Shown here: piece after piece, positions 41,113 to 49,232 of the stretch
Numbering within the stretch: position 1 is the first letter of the stretch
Layout: every line of letters starts with the position of its first letter
Assembly (NCBI RefSeq): GCF_936933875.1
Contig: NZ_CAKZIK010000069.1
Coordinates: forward strand, 9,346-73,345
From: an uncultured Chryseobacterium sp.
GTDB lineage: Bacteria; Bacteroidota; Bacteroidia; Flavobacteriales; Weeksellaceae
Direction: 5' to 3'
DNA length: 64,000 nt
Translations under genes and position numbers: made by a program
Notes under the pieces: generated by a model
Seen by the model: the letters and a program-made list of their open reading frames with translations, nothing else
The model's database searches: none
Told to the model about the DNA's origin: nothing

Positions 41113-44076
41113 ATGAATGATCCAAATCAAGAGTACATTTCATTTCTCCGGTCTCTTTTTAAAGGAAGAGAAGATGTTTTTGCGATTCGATGGGAGAAAA
41201 GCGGGAAAAGTGGTTATATGCCTTCTTGCACTTATGACCCTTTTCATTTTCGAATCCATAAACAGAATGGCGGAACTTTTCAAAATTATTCACATAAAAC
41301 ATATTTGCCATTAACTGATAATGAACTCCAAAAGCATTTGGAAGGTCAACAGCAAATCGGGATTTATCCCTTGCTAAAAGACAATACCTCATGGTTTTTA
41401 GTGGCTGACTTTGATAAAGAAAATTGGCAAAAAGAAGCGGTTTCTTTTTTGAATTCATGTGAAAAATTAAATATTCCTGCATATTTGGAACGGTCTCGTT
41501 CAGGAAATGGAGGTCATGTTTGGATATTTTTCGAAAAACCTTTTCCTGCAATCAAAAGTAGAAAAGTATTCATTTCAATTCTAGAGAAATTAGAGATTTT
41601 TTCTTTGTTTGATAAGAGTTCGAGTTTTGACAGATTATTTCCAAATCAGGACTTTCTTTCAGGAAAAGGATTGGGAAATTTAATTGCATTACCTTTCTTT
41701 AAGCCATCTCTTGAGAAAGGAAATAGTTGCTTTATTAATCCGAATACTTTCGAACAATTTGAAAATCAATTGAGTTTTCTGCAAAATATTAAGCGAGTTT
41801 CCATTGAACACCTAGAAGGTTTATATCAGAAAGGAATTTCAAATTCTGAGACAAAGATGATAATCCAAAGCAAAAATTTACAAATTTCTTTGGACAATAT
41901 TGTAAAAATAAGCAGATTTGGTTTGCCACAAATACTCATCAATTTCTTAAAAGAGGAATTAAATTTTGCAAACACCGAATTTTTTGTAAAAAAGCAATCT
42001 GGTAGAAATACTTTTGGAACCAATCGTTATTTTAAATTGGTTACAGAAACTGAAAATGAAGTTCTCATTCCAAGAGGTTTTATTGGTAAACTTATTCGAT
42101 TTTGTAGAGAGAATCGCATTAACCACGAATTTTCAGACATGAGATTGAAAAAACTATCGGTCAATTATGAGTTTAACGCAACTTTGAGAAATCATCAACA
42201 AAAAGCAATTGAAGCGGTTGAAAAGAAAGATTTCGGAGTCATAGTTGCGCCACCAAATTCAGGGAAAACTTTGGTAGGTCTCAAAATAATTTCAGAAAAG
42301 AAGCAACCTGCACTCATAATCGTTCATCGAAAACAGTTGTTGGAGCAATGGTGTGAAAGAATAGAATCATTTCTAGGCATTCCTAAAAGAGAAATTGGAA
42401 TCATTGGTTCGGGTAAAATGAAAATTGGTAAGCAAATCACAGTTGCAACCATTCAAAGTCTGCCGAAATATTTGGAAGATATTGCTGAAAGGTTTGGAAC
42501 TATAATTATTGATGAATGCCACCATATTCCAGCAGAATCATTCCGAAATATCATTGAGAAACTTAAAACTTTCTATTTATATGGATTAACGGCGACTCCG
42601 TTTCGAAAATATAATGACGGGAAAATGATTTTCACACACATTGGTGAAATTATTACGCAGGTAAAACCAGAAGATGTAGAAAGTTTAAAACCTACGGAAA
42701 TTGTGATTCGAAAAACAATGCTGGATGTTCCTTTCAATTCAAAAACAGACAGTTTTGAAACTTTATCAAAAATTTTGATTCACGACACCAATCGAAATAG
42801 ATTAATTCTGAACGATGTGGAACGTGAGTTGGATAAAGGCAAAAAGGCGGTTATCATTACTGAAAGAAAAGAACACATCGATTCTTTAAACTTACTTTTA
42901 AAACAGTTTTACGAAGTGGTAACTTTGAGCGGTGACGATTCTGAAAATTCACGAAAATCTAAATGGCAGAATTTGCATCAAGGTAATTTTCAGGTGCTGA
43001 TAACAACAGGACAATATTTTGGTGAAGGAACGGATTTATCAAGTATTAACAGTCTGTTTTTAGTGTATCCGTTTTCATTTGAAGGAAAAATGATTCAATA
43101 CATTGGGAGAGTTCAACGTTCGGAAATCAACCCTATAATTTATGATTATTGTGACCATAAAATTGATTGTTTAAACAAATTATTTCTTAAGCGAAACACT
43201 AATTATCGTAAAATTACCAGAAAAGCAACGCTTTTTGATGATATAAAAGAGGAGTTAACACCAATCGATTCGACAAAAATTTTTGAAAATAAAATTAAGG
43301 TAGCGATTGAAGATTTGGAGTTTCATTATAGAAGTGTTGCCTTCAAATATCCAATTCAGGAAATGAACGCAACTTTTGAATTTCATATCGAAAATATGGA
43401 GATTAGACCAGAACTTGAGGTGTTGAAGCCTTATTTTGTAAAGGTGTTGAAATCCAGAACAATTAATGTGGAGATTTCTGCGGAATTCGAAAGAGGTAAG
43501 TTAATTGCACAAAATGCCATATCAAGTGATATTGAACGAATAAACGAAGAAATTGTAGAAGGTGCAAAAATTCAGTTTCTGAATAAAGAACTCATTGGAA
43601 GAAATAAATTTCACGAGAAAAACGTACTTACAGCAGAAGAATTACAGAATCAGGAAAAACTCTTCAATGATGCTGAACAAATATTACAGCAAATTTTAGT
43701 AAACAGAAACTATAAACATTCAGCACATGTTTTGTTTCTTGCTGAAAAGCACAAAAGTCAGATAATGAAAATTCGATTTGTATTACAGCCGTTTTCATTT
43801 GTGTTTCTTTTAGCAGGAAAAGATCATCATTACATAGTGTTGGAAACTTTAGACACTGAAGAAGCAACCTACATTTGGAAAACTGGTAAAAGCAAAATTT
43901 CAGTCATCAATGCCGTAATGAAAATTGATAATCAACTTACTTTCATTCGAGAAAACGGAAGGCAAATGTATTTGGAGACGAATCCAAAAGATTTTTCGAG
44001 AATTCTCCATGATTATTCAGATGATAAAAAAGGATTTATTAATTGGAAAAGCCAATTAGAAGAAATATTGCTTTAG
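41113..44076 (+). CDS. TOTE-type archaeo-eukaryotic primase fused to SF2 helicase
   Basis: The 987-residue protein joins two nucleic-acid enzymes. Residues 15-260 match the primase domain of TOTE conflict systems: SWFLVADFDKENW with D99 and D101 as metal ligands, and LERSRSGNGGHVWIFFEKP at 125-143. Residues 350-720 are an SF2 helicase: IVAPPNSGKTLVGL (Walker A, about 376-390), IIIDECHHIPAES, YGLTATPFRK and FGEGTDLSS/YIGRVQRSE in the second lobe. The last 270 residues I do not recognise. TOTE systems are proposed to act against invading nucleic acid by primase and helicase activity, often with a nuclease; no extra nuclease gene is adjacent here. A -7 box TATTTTTG is at 41057-41064. Confidence 0.82.
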   Translation: MNDPNQEYISFLRSLFKGREDVFAIRWEKSGKSGYMPSCTYDPFHFRIHKQNGGTFQNYSHKTYLPLTDNELQKHLEGQQQIGIYPLLKDNTSWFLVADFDKENWQKEAVSFLNSCEKLNIPAYLERSRSGNGGHVWIFFEKPFPAIKSRKVFISILEKLEIFSLFDKSSSFDRLFPNQDFLSGKGLGNLIALPFFKPSLEKGNSCFINPNTFEQFENQLSFLQNIKRVSIEHLEGLYQKGISNSETKMIIQSKNLQISLDNIVKISRFGLPQILINFLKEELNFANTEFFVKKQSGRNTFGTNRYFKLVTETENEVLIPRGFIGKLIRFCRENRINHEFSDMRLKKLSVNYEFNATLRNHQQKAIEAVEKKDFGVIVAPPNSGKTLVGLKIISEKKQPALIIVHRKQLLEQWCERIESFLGIPKREIGIIGSGKMKIGKQITVATIQSLPKYLEDIAERFGTIIIDECHHIPAESFRNIIEKLKTFYLYGLTATPFRKYNDGKMIFTHIGEIITQVKPEDVESLKPTEIVIRKTMLDVPFNSKTDSFETLSKILIHDTNRNRLILNDVERELDKGKKAVIITERKEHIDSLNLLLKQFYEVVTLSGDDSENSRKSKWQNLHQGNFQVLITTGQYFGEGTDLSSINSLFLVYPFSFEGKMIQYIGRVQRSEINPIIYDYCDHKIDCLNKLFLKRNTNYRKITRKATLFDDIKEELTPIDSTKIFENKIKVAIEDLEFHYRSVAFKYPIQEMNATFEFHIENMEIRPELEVLKPYFVKVLKSRTINVEISAEFERGKLIAQNAISSDIERINEEIVEGAKIQFLNKELIGRNKFHEKNVLTAEELQNQEKLFNDAEQILQQILVNRNYKHSAHVLFLAEKHKSQIMKIRFVLQPFSFVFLLAGKDHHYIVLETLDTEEATYIWKTGKSKISVINAVMKIDNQLTFIRENGRQMYLETNPKDFSRILHDYSDDKKGFINWKSQLEEILL

Positions 44077-44311
44077 TAAGTATAAATATTTTCTTGACAC
44101 CTGAAATTAAAAACACAAAGATAATCACCACATTAACATTCTTTCAATTGAGTATCGGCAAACACTAAAAAAATAAAAAAAAAGAAAGCAAAGTTTTGTA
44201 GTCAGGAAAATGTGATGCAATATCAAGCCATAAAGGTTTTTCTGAAAAAGTTTTGTGTCATTAAAAATTTAGCCCCAAAATTTTTCTGAAAAAATATTGC
44301 AGCACATTTTC

Positions 44312-44340
44312 CTTCCACGAGAGTGGAGGACTTTCTTTTT
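44312..44340 (+). terminator. Terminator in the gap behind the primase-helicase
   Basis: CTTCCAC and GTGGAGG form a 7-bp stem with one wobble pair and the loop GAGA, followed by a very T-rich run. It is 236 bp past the stop codon; the 44077-44311 stretch shows nothing else. Confidence 0.6.
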
Positions 44341-44371
44341 TTCTTTTTCTTTTGAAAAATTTTTGACAGAT

Positions 44372-44443
44372 TCTTGAAGTTAGTTCATAAATTCTTAAAA
44401 AAATCAAAATTCTTACAACTTGCGAAAATAAAGTATCCGGTTC
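44372..44443. repeat. Direct repeat flanking the efflux module, left copy
   Basis: About 72 bp closely resembles 59569-59638; both contain TCTTGAAGTTA and later AAATCAAAATTCTTACAAC and TGCGAAAATAA. Here it runs into the IS remnant, at the right copy into the iteron block. Confidence 0.7.
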
Positions 44444-44445
44444 GA

Positions 44446-44748
44446 ATGTTGCACACCGTAAACGCATGGGCGGGTCTGAACAAAATTAGTCTAGGTCAGG
44501 TAAAGACGGAGGAAAGAAGTAATGAAATTGTGGCCATACCCGAAATCTTGGATTTGTTGTTTGTCGAGAAGAGCATTGTCACGATCGCGACCAAAAAGGA
44601 CAGCGAATGACTCACAAAGCTTTTCGCTGCTCAACAAGATCGCCCTGAATCTGCTAAAAAACGGGAAAACATTAAAAGTGGTGAGCAAGGGAAACGCCTG
44701 AAAGCCGGATGGGATAGCAATTATTTCAAAAAATTACTAAATTTTTAG
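44446..44748 (+). pseudogene. ISAs1-family transposase remnant
   Basis: The first frame reads MLHTVNAWAGLNKISLGQ, VKTEERSNEIVAIPEILDLL and SIVTIATKK, the conserved ISAs1 region that ends in the catalytic VTIDAMGCQ block. The sequence then jumps by deletion and a frame change to NKIALNLLKNGKTLKVVSKG, and by another frame change to RLKAGWDSNYFKKLLNF and a stop, which are the ISAs1 C-terminus. The N-terminal half and about 100 residues in the middle are missing. It lies between the primase-helicase and the efflux module and marks a past insertion or recombination event. Confidence 0.85.
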
Positions 44749-44964
44749 ATGCGTTTGCCATCTTGTTGTATGTATTGGATAACCACAATCAAAATTAATC
44801 ACTTATCTTTGCTAGTTATAATTTCTGAATCATTTAACGTCACAGAAATACATGGGTGCATAGTCTTGAGAAATCACAAAAAGCCCTTTTAGAACTTTTT
44901 ATATTTCGCATTTTTCTGATACCACAACACCATGTAATTAGTTATAATTTCCCAAGGAAATTCT
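44749..44964. other. Spacer between IS remnant and sensor kinase gene
   Basis: No gene is seen. TATCTTTG at 44804-44811 resembles a -7 box with no gene behind it, and TAGTTATAATTTC occurs twice in direct orientation (44813-44825, 44939-44951). Confidence 0.4.
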
Positions 44965-46290
44965 CTAAACAAACCAAGCCTCAAACACACTTCCTCCTTC
45001 CACATTTCTATAAACAATATATCCGTTGTGCGCTTCCATAATGGATTTTGCTAAAGTTAGACCGATTCCGGAACCGTTTTGTCGTGTGGTGAAAAAAGGT
45101 AGGAAAATTTTGTCTTGAATTTTATCGTTTATTCCTTCTCCGAAGTCTTGAATTTTTATGACGGTTCGGTTGTTCAGGTATTGGGTTTCAATCGAAATCT
45201 CCTTTTTTTCAGAATGAGTTAAAGCGTGCATAGAATTGGTTAAAAGATTTACCAAGACTCTCTCCACCATTTTTTCGTCGGCGTTCAGATTAAGTTCTGC
45301 GATGTTGAGATGTGTTTTGATATTTTTACTTTTAAACTCACTGTCAAAAATTTGCAGCACATTTTCAATCGTGGTTTTCAGGTTGAAAAGTGATTTTTTC
45401 GGTTTTGGAAGTTCGGCAACTTGTCGGTAACTGTCAATGAAATGAAGCAACTGCTGTGATTTTGAGTTGATAATTTGCAGGCTTCCTTTCATTTCGTCTT
45501 GGTCATCTTTATTCAACTCATCTTGTTCGGCGAGATATTCCAAATTTTGAATCAAACTGTTTACGGGTGTCAAAGTGTTTAAAAGTTCGTGAGAAATCAC
45601 TTTCATTAAATTATTCCAAGCTAATTTTTCTTTTTTATCGATGATTTTCTGAACCGATTCCAATGAAACTACGCAGAAAATTTGGTCAGGACTTTCAATT
45701 GTCGTTGTGCGGATTGAAAAGGATTGTTTTGAACTTTCCTTCACGGAAATATCAATGAATTCTTGAGAATCTCGATAATTTGTACTTTCAATTAAAGTAT
45801 AAAAATTAGGAGATTTTTCTTTGTAGAAATCCCAATCATTGTATTTCGGAACTTGCAAAATGTTGAGAAATGTAGGATTGCAAAAGAAAACTTTCCAATC
45901 GTTTTCTGTTGAAGTTTTATTTAGAATTAGGAAACCAATTTCCTGTTTAGCCAAAATATTTTCGTACAATAATTTGAAGGAAGTGAGTTGCGTGTTCTCG
46001 TTTTTGGCTTGATAGTAAAGTTTTACGGCTTCATTTTTCAGTTCATTAGTATCATCTTCCTTTGGGAAAAGTGTAAAATCTTTTCTTCGGATGGAAGTGA
46101 TGATCTTCTCGGTTTCAGCGATTTTTTGGTTGATTAAAATCCAAGAATACCCCAAAAACAAAAACCCAATTCCCGAAAAAAGTAAAGCAGTGATATACTT
46201 TTTGGCAATAAAAAAATCATATCCGAAAAACAGAAAAACAATGCACAAAAGCACCAAGATTATCCACTGAAAAGAAACCGCCATTTTCAT
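44965..46290 (-). CDS. Sensor histidine kinase of the efflux module
   Basis: Starting from the ATG at 46290 (MKMAVSFQWIILVLLCIV) the protein has 441 residues; the frame itself is open to 46329 with a weak GTG start. Two hydrophobic segments at the N-terminus (about residues 5-50) anchor it, with little periplasmic domain. A PAS-like part is followed by the H box VISHELLNTLTPVNSL, N box RVLVNLLTNSMHAL and G boxes IQDFGEGIND and GSGIGLTLAKSIM. It is of NtrY/PgtB type, a usual partner of sigma-54 activators. It lies 159 bp downstream of the response regulator on the same strand, after a strong palindrome. Confidence 0.9.
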   Translation of the reverse strand: MKMAVSFQWIILVLLCIVFLFFGYDFFIAKKYITALLFSGIGFLFLGYSWILINQKIAETEKIITSIRRKDFTLFPKEDDTNELKNEAVKLYYQAKNENTQLTSFKLLYENILAKQEIGFLILNKTSTENDWKVFFCNPTFLNILQVPKYNDWDFYKEKSPNFYTLIESTNYRDSQEFIDISVKESSKQSFSIRTTTIESPDQIFCVVSLESVQKIIDKKEKLAWNNLMKVISHELLNTLTPVNSLIQNLEYLAEQDELNKDDQDEMKGSLQIINSKSQQLLHFIDSYRQVAELPKPKKSLFNLKTTIENVLQIFDSEFKSKNIKTHLNIAELNLNADEKMVERVLVNLLTNSMHALTHSEKKEISIETQYLNNRTVIKIQDFGEGINDKIQDKIFLPFFTTRQNGSGIGLTLAKSIMEAHNGYIVYRNVEGGSVFEAWFV

Positions 46291-46323
46291 AAAATAAATC
46301 AGAATATTTTTAGAACTAAAAAA

Positions 46324-46365
46324 TGCCACGAATGCACAAATATTCTTATTCGTGTATTCGTGGCA
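46324..46365. repeat. Palindrome between response regulator and kinase genes
   Basis: TGCCACGAAT and ATTCGTGGCA are perfect 10-bp inverted copies, with further partial pairing inside (CACAAATA/TATTCGTG). It could attenuate the kinase gene or be a REP-like unit. Confidence 0.6.
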
Positions 46366-46449
46366 TAAAAAACTTTCAAATTGTCAAAATAATGGAATTT
46401 TTTCACTTTAGTAGCATAATAATTTGACATTTCTCGGAGTTTTTCGGGA

Positions 46450-47790
46450 TTATAAACCAAATTTTTCCATTCTTCTATAAAGCGATGCTCTCGTCAATCC
46501 CAATGCTTCCGAAGCAAGAGAAATATTTCCTTTGTATTTTTTCAAAGCGTTTGAAATCATTTTTTCTTCCATTTCCTCCAAATTTAATGAAGTTAAATTT
46601 TCGGCTGGTGAAATAGGATTGTTTTTCAATGCAAGATTGATTTTTCCGTCTTCCGAAAGAATAATCGCTCGTTCAATAGTGTGTTCCAATTCACGAATAT
46701 TTCCCGGAAAATGATAATTTTTAAGTTCCTCATCATTTTCAAATTCCAAATCTTCTCTCGCGTATTTTTTCTGATATTTTTGAATGAAAAATTCAGACAA
46801 GTTTTGCAAATCTTCCTTTCTTTCCCTCAAAGGTGGAATTTCAATTTCTACGGTATTGATTCTATAATACAAATCTTCTCGGAACTTACCTTCACCAACA
46901 AACTTTTTCAAATCTGCATTGGTTGCAAAAATAAATCGAATATCTAAAAACCGTTCTTTGTTCTCGCCAATTCTCGTCAGTTTTTTGGTTTGAATTAAAG
47001 TCAGGATTTTTTGCTGTAATTGAGGCGAAAGATTCCCAATTTCATCTAGAAAAACTGTTCCGCCATTGGCATTTTCTATTTTTCCTGCTTTATCTGTTTT
47101 TGCATCTGTAAATGCACCTTTCGCATAGCCGAAAAGTTCGGCTTCAAACAAATTTTCAGAAAGAGAACCTAAATCGATATGAACAAAAGGTTCACTATTT
47201 CGTTTAGAATTTTTGTGAATGTATTCTGCCAAAACAAATTTTCCTGTTCCATTTTCGCCCAAAAGCAAAATGTTGGCGTCGGTTGGCGAAACTTTTTTCA
47301 AAGTTTTCATCACTTCCTGCATTTTTGGGGATTTCGTTTCCAAATTGTATTCAGAAATTGAGGTTTGCAGGTTTTCCCACTGTTGAAGTTTCTTGTTTTT
47401 TCGGGAAATATCTACGGCAAGATTTACAGAAGCATAAAGTTTTTCATTGTTCCACGGTTTTAGTATAAAATCGGTTGCGCCCTTTTTCAGAGCTTCCACA
47501 GCGAGTTCCACTTCTCCATAAGCCGTCATTAAAATCACAGGAATATTTTTGTTGATTTCCTGAATTTCTTTTAGCCAATATAAACCTTCTTTTCCGTCCT
47601 CAAAACCGCGACGAAAGTTCATATCCAAAAGAATGACATCAACATTATTTTCATTAAGAGCGGAAATTATTTTCTTTGGTGAATTGATGGTAATCACTTC
47701 CTCAAAGAATTTTTTCAACCAAACTCTCGCCGAAAAAAGGATGTCTTCATCGTCGTCAACAATTAAAATCGTGGCTTCTTTCTTTCTCAT
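46450..47790 (-). CDS. Sigma-54-dependent response regulator
   Basis: The 446-residue activator has a receiver domain (ILIVDDDEDI at the N-terminus, VILLDMNF with the phosphoacceptor aspartate), an AAA+ domain with Walker A LLGENGTGKFVLAEYI, the sigma-54 contact motif GYAKGAFTDAKTDK, and GGTVFLDEIGNLSP, and a Fis-type C-terminal HTH (SLASEALGLTRASLYRRM in part). It is divergent from the efflux genes; the 155-bp spacer has paired palindromes and a GG-N10-G(T) -24/-12-like promoter, so it most likely activates them with the kinase as partner. Confidence 0.95.
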   Translation of the reverse strand: MRKKEATILIVDDDEDILFSARVWLKKFFEEVITINSPKKIISALNENNVDVILLDMNFRRGFEDGKEGLYWLKEIQEINKNIPVILMTAYGEVELAVEALKKGATDFILKPWNNEKLYASVNLAVDISRKNKKLQQWENLQTSISEYNLETKSPKMQEVMKTLKKVSPTDANILLLGENGTGKFVLAEYIHKNSKRNSEPFVHIDLGSLSENLFEAELFGYAKGAFTDAKTDKAGKIENANGGTVFLDEIGNLSPQLQQKILTLIQTKKLTRIGENKERFLDIRFIFATNADLKKFVGEGKFREDLYYRINTVEIEIPPLRERKEDLQNLSEFFIQKYQKKYAREDLEFENDEELKNYHFPGNIRELEHTIERAIILSEDGKINLALKNNPISPAENLTSLNLEEMEEKMISNALKKYKGNISLASEALGLTRASLYRRMEKFGL

Positions 47791-47802
47791 TTAAACTTTA
47801 AC

Positions 47803-47839
47803 TGTCCGTTTCTGTACACTTACTGTCCGAAAACGAACA
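47803..47839 (+). promoter_or_regulatory. Two enhancer-type palindromes (likely response-regulator sites)
   Basis: TGTCCGTTTCTGTACA (47803-47818) and TGTCCGAAAACGAACA (47824-47839) are imperfect 16-bp palindromes with centres 21 bp apart, two helical turns. They lie about 65 bp before the -24/-12-like promoter, a usual position for a sigma-54 activator. Confidence 0.65.
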
Positions 47840-47902
47840 CTTTTTTTATAATTCAATTTTTGTACATCTTATAAATCAATAACTTACAAACTCATTTTTT
47901 AA

Positions 47903-47918
47903 TGGTACAACAATAGTG
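47903..47918 (+). promoter_or_regulatory. Sigma-54 (-24/-12) promoter-like sequence of the efflux operon
   Basis: TGGTACAACAATAGTG keeps the invariant GG (47904-47905) and, ten bases later, GT in place of GC (47916-47917). It is 28 bp before the ATG of the adaptor gene. The -12 mismatch keeps confidence moderate. Confidence 0.5.
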
Positions 47919-47945
47919 TAATTATTTGTAAATCAGTAACGTATA

Positions 47946-49187
47946 ATGGATACGAAAATAGAGAAAAAACAATCTAAATTCAAAATAATTTTAATCGGCG
48001 TTTTGGCTTTGGCATTTTTAGGTATTTCAGCGTTTTACTTTTTTAAACAAAAGAAAACCTATAATGTGAAAGCAGAAGACATTCAAATTTCGGAAGTCAC
48101 TTTCGGTAAATTTGAAGATGTAATGCTGATTACCGCTCAAACGCAATCGCTGAATTCTTCTTTGGTAAATGTTTTGGAAGGTGGTGCTGTAAAGGAAATT
48201 TATGCAGAAGACGGACAATTGGTCAACAAAGGAGCACCTTTGGCGAGAGTATACAATCCGAATACGGAATTTAATTATCTGAATCAAGAGACGGGAATTA
48301 TGCAACAGATTTCGCAGATGAGAAATTCACTTTTAGAACTGAAAAACCAAGAATTCAACCAAAATAAAGAATTGCTTCAAGCACAAAACGATTATAATGT
48401 GGCTTTGCAAAATTTTAATCTTCAAAAGCGACTTTATGATGCTGAAATTGGCAAAAAAACCGATTACGATATGGCTTCTCAAAACCTGAACTATCAGCAA
48501 AAAAGAAAAAATATTACAGAACAAGGATTAGTAAACGAAAGAAACTCCCGAAATCAGCAAATTTCCGCAATTAGTAATTCCATCAATCAAATGCAGAAAA
48601 GTCTGAATGTTTTGAAGAACAACAAGAACAATTTCTTGATTTTAGCGCCTGTTTCCGGAAGGTTGTCTTCATTTAATATTTCATTAGGTCAAAATTTGAC
48701 AAGCGGTGAAAGTATCGGGAAAATTGATTTAATGGACGGCTATAAATTGGTTGCAAAAGTGGATGAATATTACATCAATAAACTTCAAGTAGGAATTAAA
48801 GGAACTTTGGAAAGCAACGATAAAACTTATGATATTATAGTAACCAAAATTCTTCCCGAAGTTAAGGATGGACAATTTTCCGCCGAACTTGGATTTGTAG
48901 ATGAAAAACCAATTAATCTAAAAATCGGGATGACTTTCGGAGTAAAACTGAAACTTTCGCAAGACACGCAAAGCAAAATGATTTCCAAAGGGAATTTCTA
49001 CAAAGACACTTCAGGAAAATGGATTTTCGTGATTCAAGGTGACAACGCAGTAAAACGAAATATTCAACTAAACCGTGAAAACCAAATGTATTACGAAGTA
49101 ACTTTGGGATTAAAAGCGGGTGAAAAAGTAATCGTGTCGGATTATGGTGATTTTAAAAATTATGAAGAACTTAATATTAAAAAGTAA
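47946..49187 (+). CDS. Membrane fusion (HlyD/MacA-type) efflux adaptor
   Basis: The 413-residue protein links the inner-membrane ABC transporter to the TolC channel. It has one N-terminal membrane segment (FKIILIGVLALAFLGISAFY), a lipoyl half-motif (GGAVKEIYAEDGQLVNKG), a long coiled-coil hairpin (residues about 110-215, rich in Q, N and L), the second lipoyl half (LAPVSGRLSSFNISLGQNL) and beta-barrel domains with GMTFGVKLKLS. It is first in the sigma-54-like operon. Substrate is unknown; MacAB-type partners export peptides, lipids or antibiotics. Confidence 0.88.
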   Translation: MDTKIEKKQSKFKIILIGVLALAFLGISAFYFFKQKKTYNVKAEDIQISEVTFGKFEDVMLITAQTQSLNSSLVNVLEGGAVKEIYAEDGQLVNKGAPLARVYNPNTEFNYLNQETGIMQQISQMRNSLLELKNQEFNQNKELLQAQNDYNVALQNFNLQKRLYDAEIGKKTDYDMASQNLNYQQKRKNITEQGLVNERNSRNQQISAISNSINQMQKSLNVLKNNKNNFLILAPVSGRLSSFNISLGQNLTSGESIGKIDLMDGYKLVAKVDEYYINKLQVGIKGTLESNDKTYDIIVTKILPEVKDGQFSAELGFVDEKPINLKIGMTFGVKLKLSQDTQSKMISKGNFYKDTSGKWIFVIQGDNAVKRNIQLNRENQMYYEVTLGLKAGEKVIVSDYGDFKNYEELNIKK

Positions 49188-49232
49188 TTGTAATAATACC
49201 GCTAACTGTATTGTCTTTATTAAAAAAGAATT

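Noticed and set aside
44413..44610. Intact small protein gene
   Set aside because: The frame is a fragment of an ISAs1 transposase whose continuation is found downstream in two other frames.
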